Positions 35,217 through 44,095 are shown, counted from the stretch's first letter. The stretch is 64,000 bases of DNA from Cohaesibacter intestini (GCF_003324485.1 NZ_QODK01000002.1:620001-684000), one strand, 5' to 3'. Notes: generated from the sequence alone by a model not told the origin. Translations and numbers: made by a program.

Positions 35217-35882
35217 TCATTCCAATTTGTCGTCATAAAAACGGATCGAATTGAAAATGGACCAGACAAAAAGCTCATTGCGCTGCGACTGCGTTGCCTG
35301 AGTTAGAAAGCCAAAGCGATAGATCAGGTATTTTGTCTCGAAAAAGAAAGCAAACTCATGCAGCAGCTTGCCGCTTTTCTGGTCCGGATACTCGATGTGA
35401 AAAAACTCATAGGCATGGCCATCCTGCACATCCTCGAAATGATAGAGCAGGCGCTGAGAGGCAATGGACGTATCGCGATAGGGCTCCGTCATGGCTTCAA
35501 GAGCGGAATAATCGGTCTTTGCGCCAAGAAAGACCCCCAAAAGCATCCCGATCGGTGGATCTTCGCCGCTTTTGGTGTCCTTTCCGACAAACAGAAGCGA
35601 ATAGCCATTGCTTTCTTCCATCAACTGGCCTTGCCAGAAGTCCGGGATCGCAAGGCGAAAGCCAATCGGCTTATTCTCATCTCGTGCAATGAATGCGGGC
35701 AAGCCGATGGCACGACTGTCAGCCCAGCGATAAGCGAAGGGGGCATCATTCGGCAGACCGGAAGCATGGGAGGAATTGGTGGGCACAAGCAACAGCAAAG
35801 CAACACTTGTGACTATTGCCATACCGATCAAACGCATTGTCCATGACATGAACAACCCATTCACTTTACCACTTCCGCGCAT
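35217..35882 (-). CDS. Exported protein, possibly PsbP/DcrB-like fold, unknown function
   Basis: The protein has 221 residues. A hydrophobic signal or anchor segment at about 16-36 (MRLIGMAIVTSVALLLLVPT) precedes a soluble domain. Its pattern (GFRLAIPDFWQGQLMEESNG, SLLFVGKD, then LLHEFAFFFETKYLIYRFGF and a final FNSIRFYDD) resembles PsbP/DcrB-type domains, which often begin with F-x-hydrophobic-P-x-x-W. That is pattern resemblance only, not a family match. GGGAGGG lies 7 bases before the ATG at 35882. It is the first gene of the three-gene operon with the RDD protein and the large exported protein. Confidence 0.75.
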   Translation of the reverse strand: MRGSGKVNGLFMSWTMRLIGMAIVTSVALLLLVPTNSSHASGLPNDAPFAYRWADSRAIGLPAFIARDENKPIGFRLAIPDFWQGQLMEESNGYSLLFVGKDTKSGEDPPIGMLLGVFLGAKTDYSALEAMTEPYRDTSIASQRLLYHFEDVQDGHAYEFFHIEYPDQKSGKLLHEFAFFFETKYLIYRFGFLTQATQSQRNELFVWSIFNSIRFYDDKLE

Positions 35883-36280
35883 ATCTCGGCCCTCCCTTTC
35901 TAGGGTCTCGCCAAGGGACGCTCAGATTGTCAGAATTGCAGCTTCTTGGAATTTGGCCCCAACCCTTCTGCCGTCCCGATCCTGCCCCTTGATGATATCA
36001 CGGCAGCCAGTCGCAAAATTGAGAAAGTGCCTCACCAAGACATCTGTAGCAGTTGATGAGGCGGATCGACCACCGTCGCCGCGCCCTCTAAGATGCAAAA
36101 GACCTTCAGGTGTCTGAGACCATTCAACATCGCCTCTTTTAAATTCAGCAAGGGATGTCAAGTAAGGCGACCACAAAGCCACTAGGCTGCGGACACTGGC
36201 AGGAACAACAAGGGCAAAGACCAGACGGCATGGTGCCTCTGCCTTCCCATTGAGGAATTAAGGTCGATGAAGGGAACGAG
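35883..36280. other. Divergent intergenic region upstream of the three-gene operon and araC
   Basis: This 398-base spacer carries the promoters of two divergent units. A minus-strand open frame at 35922-36182 (86 codons) has no ribosome site and no recognisable domain; it is not called. Nothing else distinctive was seen. Confidence 0.5.
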
Positions 36281-37189
36281 ATGAAAACGAGCAGTGTGAA
36301 TGACTATGAAGCCCGGCTGCTGCGGGTTTTGGAGCATATCGATTCCAACCTGACAGACCCGTCAAGTCTTGCAGACCTTGCCCGCATTGCGCATTTCTCC
36401 CCGTTCCATTTCCATCGCATCTTCAAGGGCATGACAGGAGAAACCGTCGGCGGCTATATCCGGCGACGGCGTCTGGAGGTGGCAGCGGAGCAATTGATCT
36501 GCGGCGATCATCCCGTCACGCTCCTCGCCTTTGATGCCGGGTTTGAAAATAGCGAGAGTTTCTCACGCGCCTTCAAGACCCATTTCGGCATGACCCCCAG
36601 CCAGTATCGTTGCACGGGCAAGTCGCCAATCACCTCGCGGGCGTTGAAAGCGGCCCGCTTGGGGATGCTGCACACGCAAGCCCGTGCACTTGTCCACTAT
36701 ATGAAAACAGAAGGAAGACGAACGATGTTTGACGTCGAAATCAAGAAACTGCCAGCAATTCACGCGGCCAGTTTGCGTCACATTGGACCCTACAACAAAT
36801 GTGGCACAGCATTTGAAACGCTTTGCAAAACCGCGACACAAGAAGGACTGTTCAGACAGGACACTATGGCAATGTCGATCTGTTACGACGATCCCCATTC
36901 CGTTGACAGCGAGAAACTGCGCTGTGACGTTTGCATCACTGTGCCAGAAGGCACCAAGGTGACAGATCCGATCAAACTGCAAACCATTCCGGCCGGGGAT
37001 TATGCGGTGGCGGTTCACAAAGGCTCCTACGACACGCTTCAGGCTGCCTATGATTGGCTGTTCGGACAGTGGCTGCCTCAGTCAGGCCGCGAAGCAACCG
37101 ATGAAAACTCGATTGAAGTCTATCTGACTGATCCCGCCGAAACCAAGCCGGAAGACAACCGCACCGAGATCCGTATCCCGCTGATCTGA
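36281..37189 (+). CDS. AraC-family regulator with GyrI-like effector-binding domain
   Basis: The protein has 302 residues. N-terminal AraC double helix-turn-helix about 8-110 (SLADLARIAHFSPFHFHRIF, and AFDAGFENSESFSRAFKTHF with FGMTPSQYR). A C-terminal GyrI/Rob-like small-molecule domain spans about 150-300 (VEIKKLPAIHAASLRHIGPY; YAVAVHKGSYDTLQAAYDWL; IEVYLTDPAETKP). Such regulators respond to amphipathic drugs or metabolites and often control efflux or detoxification genes. It is a lone gene, convergent with the next GntR gene, so targets are not evident from context. Confidence 0.93.
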   Translation: MKTSSVNDYEARLLRVLEHIDSNLTDPSSLADLARIAHFSPFHFHRIFKGMTGETVGGYIRRRRLEVAAEQLICGDHPVTLLAFDAGFENSESFSRAFKTHFGMTPSQYRCTGKSPITSRALKAARLGMLHTQARALVHYMKTEGRRTMFDVEIKKLPAIHAASLRHIGPYNKCGTAFETLCKTATQEGLFRQDTMAMSICYDDPHSVDSEKLRCDVCITVPEGTKVTDPIKLQTIPAGDYAVAVHKGSYDTLQAAYDWLFGQWLPQSGREATDENSIEVYLTDPAETKPEDNRTEIRIPLI

Positions 37190-37297
37190 GATGAAACACC
37201 CCTTGTGATGGGGTCCAAGACCCGCCGGGACGTCTCCTTTTGGGGATGCCCCGGCTGTGTCCGTTCTGGGGGGCAGCTGCACCGGTATCGGCGCCGG

Positions 37298-37963
37298 TCA
37301 GCTCGATGACATCGCCTTTAAAAGACCAATACGCTGCATGCGTCCGCGGCGGATATGCCGGCGCGCAGCATCCTCGGCCGCCGTCGTGTTGCCGTCCTCG
37401 ATCGCTTGATAGATCTCCTCATGATCCTGCAATGACCAGGTATTATAATCATAACGCCCCTGCGTGGTGCCGCGGATCATGCCAGCGGACACCAGCAGAA
37501 TCTCGGCGCTGCGCAGCAAATAGCGATTGCTGGCAATTCTGTATACACAACGATGGAATCGGTCGTTGATATCGAGAAAATCGGTCTCATCGGTGGCACC
37601 ACGCCGCTGTTCATCCAGAATACCGCGCAATTCTATCAGATCTTCCGTCGTAGCCTTCTTCGCAGAGAGCTTGGCCGCAAGACACTCAACCGCCTCACGC
37701 ATGTCATAGATTTCTTCGGCCCGCTCGATATCAATCTCGGCGACAAAAATCCGGCCACTGTCCACAGTCGACAGAAATCCCTCATTCAGCAGGCGGCGAA
37801 TGGCCTCCCGAGCGGGGGTCCTGCTGACCTGAAACCGGTCACAGATATCAGCCTCGCTTACACGCTGGCCTGCGCTTAAGGCGCCATCTCTGAGCAATTC
37901 GCGCATTTTTGCATACACTTGATCGCTCAAAGGGAGGTCCGCAATGTCTTGCTGAATCCGCAT
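37298..37963 (-). CDS. GntR-family (FCD) regulator of the dehydrogenase/aldolase/TTT operon
   Basis: The protein has 221 residues. Winged helix about 12-75 (QVYAKMRELLRDGALSAGQR, SRTPAREAIRRLLNEGFL), then a short FCD domain (YDMREAVECLAAKLSAKKAT, DINDRFHRCVYRIA, DHEEIYQAIEDGNTTAAEDA). It is divergent from the 2-hydroxyacid dehydrogenase gene with 125 bases between. A near-perfect TTGGTATACCAA-type palindrome in that spacer is a likely operator. It probably represses the divergent serA-like/rraA-like/tctCBA operon until its substrate arrives (inference). Confidence 0.92.
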   Translation of the reverse strand: MRIQQDIADLPLSDQVYAKMRELLRDGALSAGQRVSEADICDRFQVSRTPAREAIRRLLNEGFLSTVDSGRIFVAEIDIERAEEIYDMREAVECLAAKLSAKKATTEDLIELRGILDEQRRGATDETDFLDINDRFHRCVYRIASNRYLLRSAEILLVSAGMIRGTTQGRYDYNTWSLQDHEEIYQAIEDGNTTAAEDAARRHIRRGRMQRIGLLKAMSSS

Positions 37964-38056
37964 GGGAAAAAATCTCCTACAATTTCAGTTGGATATTAGA
38001 TATAGCCCGACGCTCTCAGATTGTAAATGTATTTAGTATTTGACTTCAACGCCATT

Positions 38057-38068
38057 TTTGTATACCAA
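38057..38068. promoter_or_regulatory. Candidate GntR operator (TTTGTATACCAA)
   Basis: It matches 11 of 12 positions of the palindrome TTGGTATACCAA known from ExuR/UxuR-type FCD GntR regulators. It lies 20 bases before the plus-strand start at 38089 and about 95 bases from the start of the divergent gntR, so binding could control both promoters. Confidence 0.5.
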
Positions 38069-38088
38069 AAAATCAATTGAGTTATTAA

Positions 38089-39111
38089 ATGGATACAGCG
38101 GCGATGAGCTCTGAAATGCAAAAGAAAATATTGGTCACGCGAAACCGAATTGACAGTTCGGCGGTGGACCTGCTCAAGGAAAACGGCTTCGAATGCGTGT
38201 TTTCTCCGCCCTACGCCAAGCCTGAAGAGGTGGTAGAAACCGCCAAAGCCAACAATGTCTGCGCGATCATGGTCTCTCAGGGCAAAATCACGGATGCCGT
38301 GATCACGGCTTCTGGCGCAGTCGAGGTTATCGCCAAACATGGCAGCGGCGTGAACAACATCAATCTGGCCGCAGCCGAAAAACACAAAATCCCTGTATAC
38401 AGAGCGGCCGGTGCCAACGCCCGCGCCGTAGCCGAACATGCCATCGCGCTTGTCATCGCGCTGCGCAAATCCCTGCCCTATCTGGATGATGCCACAAAGG
38501 GCGGCAATTGGCCCAAAGGCACTTTCATCGGCAAGGACTTCGCTGACACCAAACTGGGCCTGATCGGCTGTGGCGCAATCGGTCGCGAAGTGGCTGGGAT
38601 GGCCATGGCGCTTGGCATGAAAGTGTCCGTTTTCGATCCTGCTTTGCTCGCCGATGGTGGCGCGTCCGGCCCTGAAGGGGCGACGGTTGTTGCCGATATC
38701 GAGACCATCTCAACCAACAGCGATGTCATCTCGCTGCATTGCCCGCTTGTTCCCGCGACCAAACATCTCATCAACCGCGCGTTTCTGGAAAAGATGCCAT
38801 CCCATGCCCTAATCGTGAACACAGCACGCGGTGGCATGATCGACGAAGAGGCGCTGGCCGAAGCCTTGGAAAATGGCGTGATCGCAGGAGCTGGCATTGA
38901 CAGTTTCGAGCAGGAACCGCCTGCCGCCGATGCCACGCTTTTCAAGGCTCCCAATCTGATCGCGACGCCGCATGCTGCCGGCCTCACCCCCGGTGCAGAA
39001 CGCAACATGGCAACAATGGCAGCCCGTTTCATCATTGACCATTTTGAAGGTCGGGAAATTGATCCCGCCTTTCTGGCAACATCCGCCGCACTCGGCGGTC
39101 TGCAAGAATAG
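38089..39111 (+). CDS. D-isomer-specific 2-hydroxyacid dehydrogenase (SerA-like)
   Basis: The protein has 340 residues. The NAD-binding motif LGLIGCGAIGREVAGMAMAL lies near residue 155. The catalytic triad is visible as Arg in NTARGGMID, Glu in GIDSFEQEPP and His in TPHAAGLTPG. The length lacks the ACT domain of biosynthetic phosphoglycerate dehydrogenases, which fits a catabolic 2-hydroxyacid or tartronate/glycerate-type enzyme. The first start is weakly supported; ATGs at 38104 and 38116 are alternatives with no better ribosome site. It is followed 8 bases later by an RraA-like gene and then a TctCBA transporter, so it likely oxidises an imported hydroxy acid (inference). Confidence 0.9.
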   Translation: MDTAAMSSEMQKKILVTRNRIDSSAVDLLKENGFECVFSPPYAKPEEVVETAKANNVCAIMVSQGKITDAVITASGAVEVIAKHGSGVNNINLAAAEKHKIPVYRAAGANARAVAEHAIALVIALRKSLPYLDDATKGGNWPKGTFIGKDFADTKLGLIGCGAIGREVAGMAMALGMKVSVFDPALLADGGASGPEGATVVADIETISTNSDVISLHCPLVPATKHLINRAFLEKMPSHALIVNTARGGMIDEEALAEALENGVIAGAGIDSFEQEPPAADATLFKAPNLIATPHAAGLTPGAERNMATMAARFIIDHFEGREIDPAFLATSAALGGLQE

Positions 39112-39119
39112 GAGAGAAC

Positions 39120-39797
39120 ATGGCTGAAGGTTTCAGAATCAAGGAAAGTTGGGAGCGGGTTGATCCGGCCCTGATTGCCCGCGCGGCCAAACTGCCAGTG
39201 TCCAACATCAGCGACGTCATGAACCGCCATACCGGGGCCCCTGCCAGCATGCGTCCCCGGCATCGTCAGGGCGTTCTCGCAGGTCCCGCCCTGACGGTGA
39301 GTGTCCGTCCCGGTGACAATCTGATGCTGCACAAGGCTCTTGTCATGGCCCAGCCTGGCGACGTGATCGTTGTCGATGCCGGTGGCGCGCTGGACAATGC
39401 CATCATGGGCGAGTTGATGCTTGCACGCGGCGTCGTATCCAAGATTGCCGGTGTGGCCATCTGGGGCGCAATTCGCGACCTCGACAGCATCAGCAAACAG
39501 GATGTCCCCGTTTTCTCGAGCGGCATCAGCCACCGCGGCCCATACAAGGACGGCCCGGGCGAAATCGGGCTTCCGATCGCGATTGGCAATATGACAGTCA
39601 ATCCCGGCGATCTCATCGTCGGCGATTGGGATGGCCTTGTTTGCCTACCCAAGGAAAGCGCTGCAGAAATTCTCGACCGTGCTGACAAAAAGCATGCAGG
39701 CGAAGAACGTCAATATCAGACAACCATTGAAGGCAAATATAATGGCGACTGGATTGACAAGAACCTGAAAGAGCTCGGCTGCGAATTCATCGCATGA
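39120..39797 (+). CDS. RraA-family protein, probable 4-hydroxy-2-oxo acid aldolase / oxaloacetate decarboxylase
   Basis: The protein has 225 residues. The fold signature includes VSNISDVMNRHTGAPASMRP, PGDVIVVDAGGALDNAIMGE and KIAGVAIWGAIRDLDSISKQ, in which Arg-Asp of IRDL corresponds to the metal/substrate site of HMG/CHA aldolases. Members cleave 4-hydroxy-4-methyl-2-oxoglutarate-type acids or decarboxylate oxaloacetate; the RNase E inhibitor RraA of E. coli is a distant relative. GGAGAG precedes the ATG. Its place between a hydroxyacid dehydrogenase and a carboxylate transporter favours the aldolase/decarboxylase role. Confidence 0.88.
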   Translation: MAEGFRIKESWERVDPALIARAAKLPVSNISDVMNRHTGAPASMRPRHRQGVLAGPALTVSVRPGDNLMLHKALVMAQPGDVIVVDAGGALDNAIMGELMLARGVVSKIAGVAIWGAIRDLDSISKQDVPVFSSGISHRGPYKDGPGEIGLPIAIGNMTVNPGDLIVGDWDGLVCLPKESAAEILDRADKKHAGEERQYQTTIEGKYNGDWIDKNLKELGCEFIA

Positions 39798-39862
39798 TGT
39801 CCGAGATTTTCACGACAAACCAGACGATAGTCATCGAAATTCAATAGGGAGGAACCTGATCG

Positions 39863-40828
39863 ATGTTTTTCAAACCCCTTAAAACGGCCGCGATTGTCTC
39901 GGCACTTGTGGCCACGGCAGTTCTGCCTGTCAAAGCCGCTGATTTCCCGTCCCGCGGCATCGAGTTTGTTGCCGGCTATGGTCCGGGCGGCGGACATGAC
40001 ACCATGTTGCGTTCCATGGCCAAGGTCATTCGGGAAACCAAACTTGTCGACGCATCCATCAACGTCGTTAACAAACCCGGCGGCGGCGGCGCCACCTCTC
40101 TTGGCTATCTGAGCAGCCACGAAGGGGACGGCCACTATCTAATGGCAGCGACCTCATCCTTCATCACCACCCCGCTGACGGCCGATGTTGGTCTGAACTA
40201 CAAGGACTTCACTCCGATTGCCCGTCTGGGTATCGACCCAACCTTGCTCGTTGTTCCCGCCTCCTCCCCGATCAAGAGCCTTGATGACATCAAGACGTCC
40301 GGTCGCGTGCTCAATGTTGCAGGCGGCGGCCGTGGCCAGATCGAGCATATCGCCACGATCATGGTTTCCGAAGAGCTTGGCGTGAAACTCAACTTCATCC
40401 CGTTCCAGGGCGATGGAGAAGTGGCAAGTGCTCTGCTCGGCGGTCAGGTCGATTTTGCGATGATCAATCCGGGTGCTGTATCCGAGTTCATCAAGAGCAA
40501 TCGCATGCGCGCCATTGCCATTTCGACCGAAGAGCGTGCTGAAATGTTCCCGGAAGTTCCAACCTTCAAGGAAAATGGCTACGATGTTGTTGCATCCGTC
40601 TTCCGCGGTGTGGTTGCAGCCAAAAACATCCCGGCAGAAGCCAAGGCCTATCTCTCCGAACTGGTTGAAAAACTGCAAAAAACTCCAGAATGGACCACAC
40701 AGTATCTGAAGCCAAACGGGATCATCCCCGGCTATCTGGATGCCGATGCCTTTGCTGCCTATCTGGAAAAAACCAATGGCGTCTATGAAACCAACCTGTC
40801 CAATCTTGGTCTTCTGAAAAAGAACTGA
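39863..40828 (+). CDS. tctC: Tripartite tricarboxylate transporter substrate-binding protein (TctC/Bug)
   Basis: The protein has 321 residues with a signal peptide (VSALVATAVLPVKAADFPSR, cleavage after AA). Family markers are GIEFVAGYGPGGGHDTMLRS, NVVNKPGGGGATSLGYL and GQVDFAMINPGAVSEFI. Bug-type receptors bind carboxylates such as citrate or tricarballylate through two water molecules. GGGAGGAA lies before the ATG. The stop overlaps the tctB start (TGATG). It is the periplasmic receptor for TctBA, with cargo likely processed by the two upstream enzymes. Confidence 0.95.
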   Translation: MFFKPLKTAAIVSALVATAVLPVKAADFPSRGIEFVAGYGPGGGHDTMLRSMAKVIRETKLVDASINVVNKPGGGGATSLGYLSSHEGDGHYLMAATSSFITTPLTADVGLNYKDFTPIARLGIDPTLLVVPASSPIKSLDDIKTSGRVLNVAGGGRGQIEHIATIMVSEELGVKLNFIPFQGDGEVASALLGGQVDFAMINPGAVSEFIKSNRMRAIAISTEERAEMFPEVPTFKENGYDVVASVFRGVVAAKNIPAEAKAYLSELVEKLQKTPEWTTQYLKPNGIIPGYLDADAFAAYLEKTNGVYETNLSNLGLLKKN

Positions 40829-41292
40829 TGGGCACCATGAAAACTGCAGAAATCACATTTCTGGCAATTCTGGCGGCTTTTGCCGCCAGTCTTGCGTTCG
40901 GATCGCTCGATCTCAAATATGCAGACGAGTTCTCCTTTGGTCCCGGCTTCGTCCCGCTGAATGTTGGTATCCTGATTTTTGTCTGCTGCGCAATTCAGGC
41001 CTTGCGAAGCTTTGCCAAAAGCCGGCAGGAAAAGGCCGAGACCGATGGCAGGCAGGAACAGGAGGCCAGCTCTCCCAATGTGAGTGGTCTACTGATCACC
41101 GCGGCTATCATTGTTCTGGCAGTCGCTGCCATGGCACTGGGCTCTGTGCTCGCTCCCATCTTTGCAATGATTGTCCTGATGTCCTGGCGCGTCGCACGTC
41201 ATCCGATCACATCCTCACTGTTTGTCGGTGCCACCACGACCGCCACCATCTATGTCATCTTTGCCATTTGGCTGAACCTGCCGGTGCTCTGA
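40828..41292 (+). CDS. tctB: Tripartite tricarboxylate transporter small membrane subunit (TctB)
   Basis: The protein has 154 residues with four hydrophobic segments (about 8-26, 38-56, 83-110, 125-148), the size and topology of TctB. The segment FAASLAFGSLDLKYADEFSF followed by GFVPLNVGILIF is the usual N-terminal half. The start overlaps the tctC stop by one base; a second ATG at 40837 is possible. It partners TctA in the inner membrane. Confidence 0.92.
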   Translation: MGTMKTAEITFLAILAAFAASLAFGSLDLKYADEFSFGPGFVPLNVGILIFVCCAIQALRSFAKSRQEKAETDGRQEQEASSPNVSGLLITAAIIVLAVAAMALGSVLAPIFAMIVLMSWRVARHPITSSLFVGATTTATIYVIFAIWLNLPVL

Positions 41293-41323
41293 GCCGCAGC
41301 AAACAATTCACGGGACGAAACAC

Positions 41324-42841
41324 ATGCTGGATTCGTTATCTCAACTGATGATGGCGTTCAATCAGGTCGCCACGCCGGAAAACCTGCTCCTGATTTTTGT
41401 AGCAGGCTTGATTGGCACCCTTGTCGGGGCCCTGCCCGGCCTCGGGCCATCGGCGGGCATTGCCCTGATGATGCCTCTGACCTTCGGAATGAACCCGATT
41501 TCAGGCCTCTCCTTGTTGACCGGCGTCTATATGGGCACCATGTATGGCGGGCGTCTGACGGCAATTCTCATCAACACCCCCGGCGATGCCCCCGCCATCG
41601 TGACGGCCATGGAAGGCTATCCGATGATGCTGAAGGGCAAGGGGGGGCAAGCGCTCGGCATCTCCGCGATTGCCTCTTTCGTTGGTGGCATTTTCGGTCT
41701 GTTGATGCTGATCTTCTTTGCACCAATCATCGCTGAATATGCCATCTTCCTTGGGCCACCAGAGTATTTTCTGCTCATGTTGCTTGGGCTTAGCATGATC
41801 ATTGTGCTGGCAGGGTCCGATCCGCTCAAAGCCCTTCTGGCTACCCTTTTCGGCGTCTTGCTCAGCACCATCGGCAGCGACTATGTCTCGGGCAATGTGC
41901 GCTTCGCCGTCGTGCCAGAACTGATCGAAGGGGTGGACTTTGTTGCTGTCATCATCGGTCTGTTTGGTATTGGCGAAGTGTTGGTCAATATCGAGGAACG
42001 CGTTAAATTGAATATGGGCAAACCCAAATTCAAGTTTAGCGAATTCATCCCCGATCTGGCAGAACTCAAGCATATCAGCTTTCCAACCCTACGCGGCTCG
42101 GTAATTGGCACAGGCATCGGCGTGTTGCCCGGAGCAGGCGCCACCATCGCCACCTTCATCGCCTATATCACCGAGAAGAAACTCTCCAAACAGCCGGACA
42201 AGTTCGGCAAAGGCGCGTCCGAAGGATTGGCCAGTCCCGAAGCGGCCAACAATGCAGCGGTTCCCGGTTCCCTCATTCCTCTGCTGACCCTTGGTATTCC
42301 CGGCTCGGGTGGCACCGCCATCATGCTCGGCGCTCTGATCATGTTTGGTCTCAACCCCGGTCCGATGCTGATGATCCAGTCGGCTGACATCGTGTGGGGC
42401 ACCATCGCGGGCCTGACGATTGCCAACCTGTTCCTGCTGGGCTCCAACATCTTGCTGATCCCGGTCTTTGTGAACGCCCTGCGGCTGATTCAGAACCACC
42501 TCAATGCCATCGTCGTCGCCTTCTGTCTGGTGGGGGCCTTCTCCATCAACTATGGCACCTTCGATGTCTGGGTAACCATCGTCTTCGGTGCCATCGGCTA
42601 TCTGATGAAACGCGCCAACTATCCAACCGGTCCGTTCATTCTGGCTCTGGTTCTGGCACCCTTGGCAGAAAACTATCTGCGCCAGTCGATCATGCTTGGA
42701 CAAGGGTCATGGAGTATCTTTGTCAACAAACCGCTGACAATGACATTCACAATCCTGGTGTTGGGCGTTGTTGTCCTCGGTCTGGCCAAATCTCCGACCC
42801 AGAAGTTCATGAGCCGACGCCGGAACCGGGCCGCCAACTGA
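41324..42841 (+). CDS. tctA: Tripartite tricarboxylate transporter large permease (TctA)
   Basis: The protein has 505 residues and about 11-12 helices, with TctA hallmarks GALPGLGPSAGIALMMPLTF near residue 38, VYMGTMYGGRLTAILINTPG near residue 67, and ASPEAANNAAVPGSLIPLLT near residue 305. It is the proton- or sodium-coupled channel of the transporter. It lies 31 bases after tctB and ends the operon at a strong terminator at 42920-42955. Confidence 0.96.
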   Translation: MLDSLSQLMMAFNQVATPENLLLIFVAGLIGTLVGALPGLGPSAGIALMMPLTFGMNPISGLSLLTGVYMGTMYGGRLTAILINTPGDAPAIVTAMEGYPMMLKGKGGQALGISAIASFVGGIFGLLMLIFFAPIIAEYAIFLGPPEYFLLMLLGLSMIIVLAGSDPLKALLATLFGVLLSTIGSDYVSGNVRFAVVPELIEGVDFVAVIIGLFGIGEVLVNIEERVKLNMGKPKFKFSEFIPDLAELKHISFPTLRGSVIGTGIGVLPGAGATIATFIAYITEKKLSKQPDKFGKGASEGLASPEAANNAAVPGSLIPLLTLGIPGSGGTAIMLGALIMFGLNPGPMLMIQSADIVWGTIAGLTIANLFLLGSNILLIPVFVNALRLIQNHLNAIVVAFCLVGAFSINYGTFDVWVTIVFGAIGYLMKRANYPTGPFILALVLAPLAENYLRQSIMLGQGSWSIFVNKPLTMTFTILVLGVVVLGLAKSPTQKFMSRRRNRAAN

Positions 42842-42919
42842 CCTTTCAGTGAAGTGAAAGCAAGGAACAAGGTGTAACCTCGGCCGCTTCAGTCCGGAAG
42901 ATTGAACGAAAATGCAACA

Positions 42920-42955
42920 ATGCAGGCCAGTCCCCTGACTGGCCTGCATTTTTTT
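42920..42955 (+). terminator. Intrinsic terminator of the serA-like/rraA-like/tctCBA operon
   Basis: A perfect 12-bp stem (42920-42931 with 42938-42949), a 6-base loop and a run of seven T. The rest of the 298-base gap 42842-43139 holds the promoter of the next gene and no ORF. Confidence 0.93.
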
Positions 42956-43139
42956 GTAAGCATGAAAAAGTCAAGCCTGATCTCACAAACATGAACACAG
43001 ACAGTAAATCTCCTTCACTACCCCGCTAAGCAATTGAAATTAAGCCGTTAAACTCGCTTGAATTACCAAGAGAACGCGAATGGATTCTTGGCGCAGAAGG
43101 CTCCATCTTCTGGCTTTGACCATCGATTAGGAGGCTTAC

Positions 43140-44057
43140 TTGTCCAAATTTTCAAAGTCGCTTCAGACGGCTCTGTCAATGTTCATCCTGTGCCTGACAG
43201 CACCCACGGCCATTGCCCAGGAAGGGGCCCCGAAGCTTTCCTTCAGCACGAGCGTGGCTGTCATGGGATCCGGAAAATCGGAGCTGGGCAAGGGCAACAA
43301 ACTGCAATGGTATCGCGGCAGCCTGGATGCTGCTTTAACATGGGCTCCCGAACCAAGAACATCATATGGAGCGGAATTCAGTTTGGGACGCACCCACTAT
43401 GATTTCGATGCCAATGTTCTTGGCCGGAGTAAACTTGATGTTGATGAATTCAGCCTTTCCCTGCCCGTCAACATGCCTTTCATGGAGCGCGGCGGTCTGT
43501 TCTTCTCGCCTCAACTCTCCTATTCGGGACAGTCAGGTGCTGAATTCGAGGACAGCATAACGTATGGCGCCATCGGCGCTGTGGCCTGGCAAATGTCACC
43601 CAACCTGTTGATCGGGCCGGGCGTCGGTGTCTTCAGCACATTTGAAGGCAGCGAAGACGACATCAGCCTCTTCCCGTTTCTGGTTTTGGATTGGAAATTT
43701 CATGACGACTGGTCCCTGTCGACAGGGGCGGGTTCGGTTGTCAGTCGTGGCCCGAACTTGCAATTGTCCTATCAGGCGAGCGATGCCCTCAAGTTTGGCG
43801 TGGAAGCCGGATATGAAAGCACGGAGTTCCGGCTCAACAAAAATCATCCTATTTCTGGTGGCATAGGCAAACAAAGCCATGTGCCGATTGCCTTCACAGC
43901 CAACTACAGCCCGCGGGAAAATCTAACCATCGCAGCCTCCGTTGGAGCCTCGCTGGGGGGGAACCTGCAGTTCAATGACAAGAACGGCAAAAAGGTCTAT
44001 GACAAAGATTATGACATCACGCCGATCTTTGGCGTCAAGATGTCACTTGAATTCTAG
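43140..44057 (+). CDS. Probable outer-membrane beta-barrel protein, unknown function
   Basis: The protein has 305 residues. A TTG start at 43140 is chosen because AGGAGG lies 5 bases upstream and a signal peptide follows (ALSMFILCLTAPTAIAQ). The mature part is rich in alternating hydrophobic/polar strands with aromatic ends (LQWYRGSLDAALTWAPEPR, LFFSPQLSYSGQSGAEF, LFPFLVLDWKFHDDWSLS) and ends in VKMSLEF, the C-terminal Phe typical of outer-membrane barrels. No domain name can be given with certainty. It is a single gene, convergent with tetR. Confidence 0.75.
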   Translation: MSKFSKSLQTALSMFILCLTAPTAIAQEGAPKLSFSTSVAVMGSGKSELGKGNKLQWYRGSLDAALTWAPEPRTSYGAEFSLGRTHYDFDANVLGRSKLDVDEFSLSLPVNMPFMERGGLFFSPQLSYSGQSGAEFEDSITYGAIGAVAWQMSPNLLIGPGVGVFSTFEGSEDDISLFPFLVLDWKFHDDWSLSTGAGSVVSRGPNLQLSYQASDALKFGVEAGYESTEFRLNKNHPISGGIGKQSHVPIAFTANYSPRENLTIAASVGASLGGNLQFNDKNGKKVYDKDYDITPIFGVKMSLEF

Positions 44058-44060
44058 TCG

Positions 44061-44095
44061 AAGAAGTGTGGCAGTGTGATGCTGCCACACTTCTT
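44061..44095. terminator. Bidirectional terminator-like stem-loop
   Basis: A perfect 14-bp stem (44061-44074 with 44082-44095) and 7-base loop between the convergent barrel gene and tetR, with AAGAAG and CTTCTT at the stem base. It touches the first base of the tetR stop codon. Confidence 0.8.

Noticed and set aside
35922-36182. 86-codon minus-strand frame in the divergent spacer before araC
   Set aside because: No ribosome site, no domain, and its position in a promoter region argues against a gene.
39120-39797. Annotation as RNase E activity regulator RraA
   Set aside because: Context with a 2-hydroxyacid dehydrogenase and a carboxylate transporter favours the aldolase/decarboxylase branch of this fold over the E. 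coli RNase E inhibitor role.
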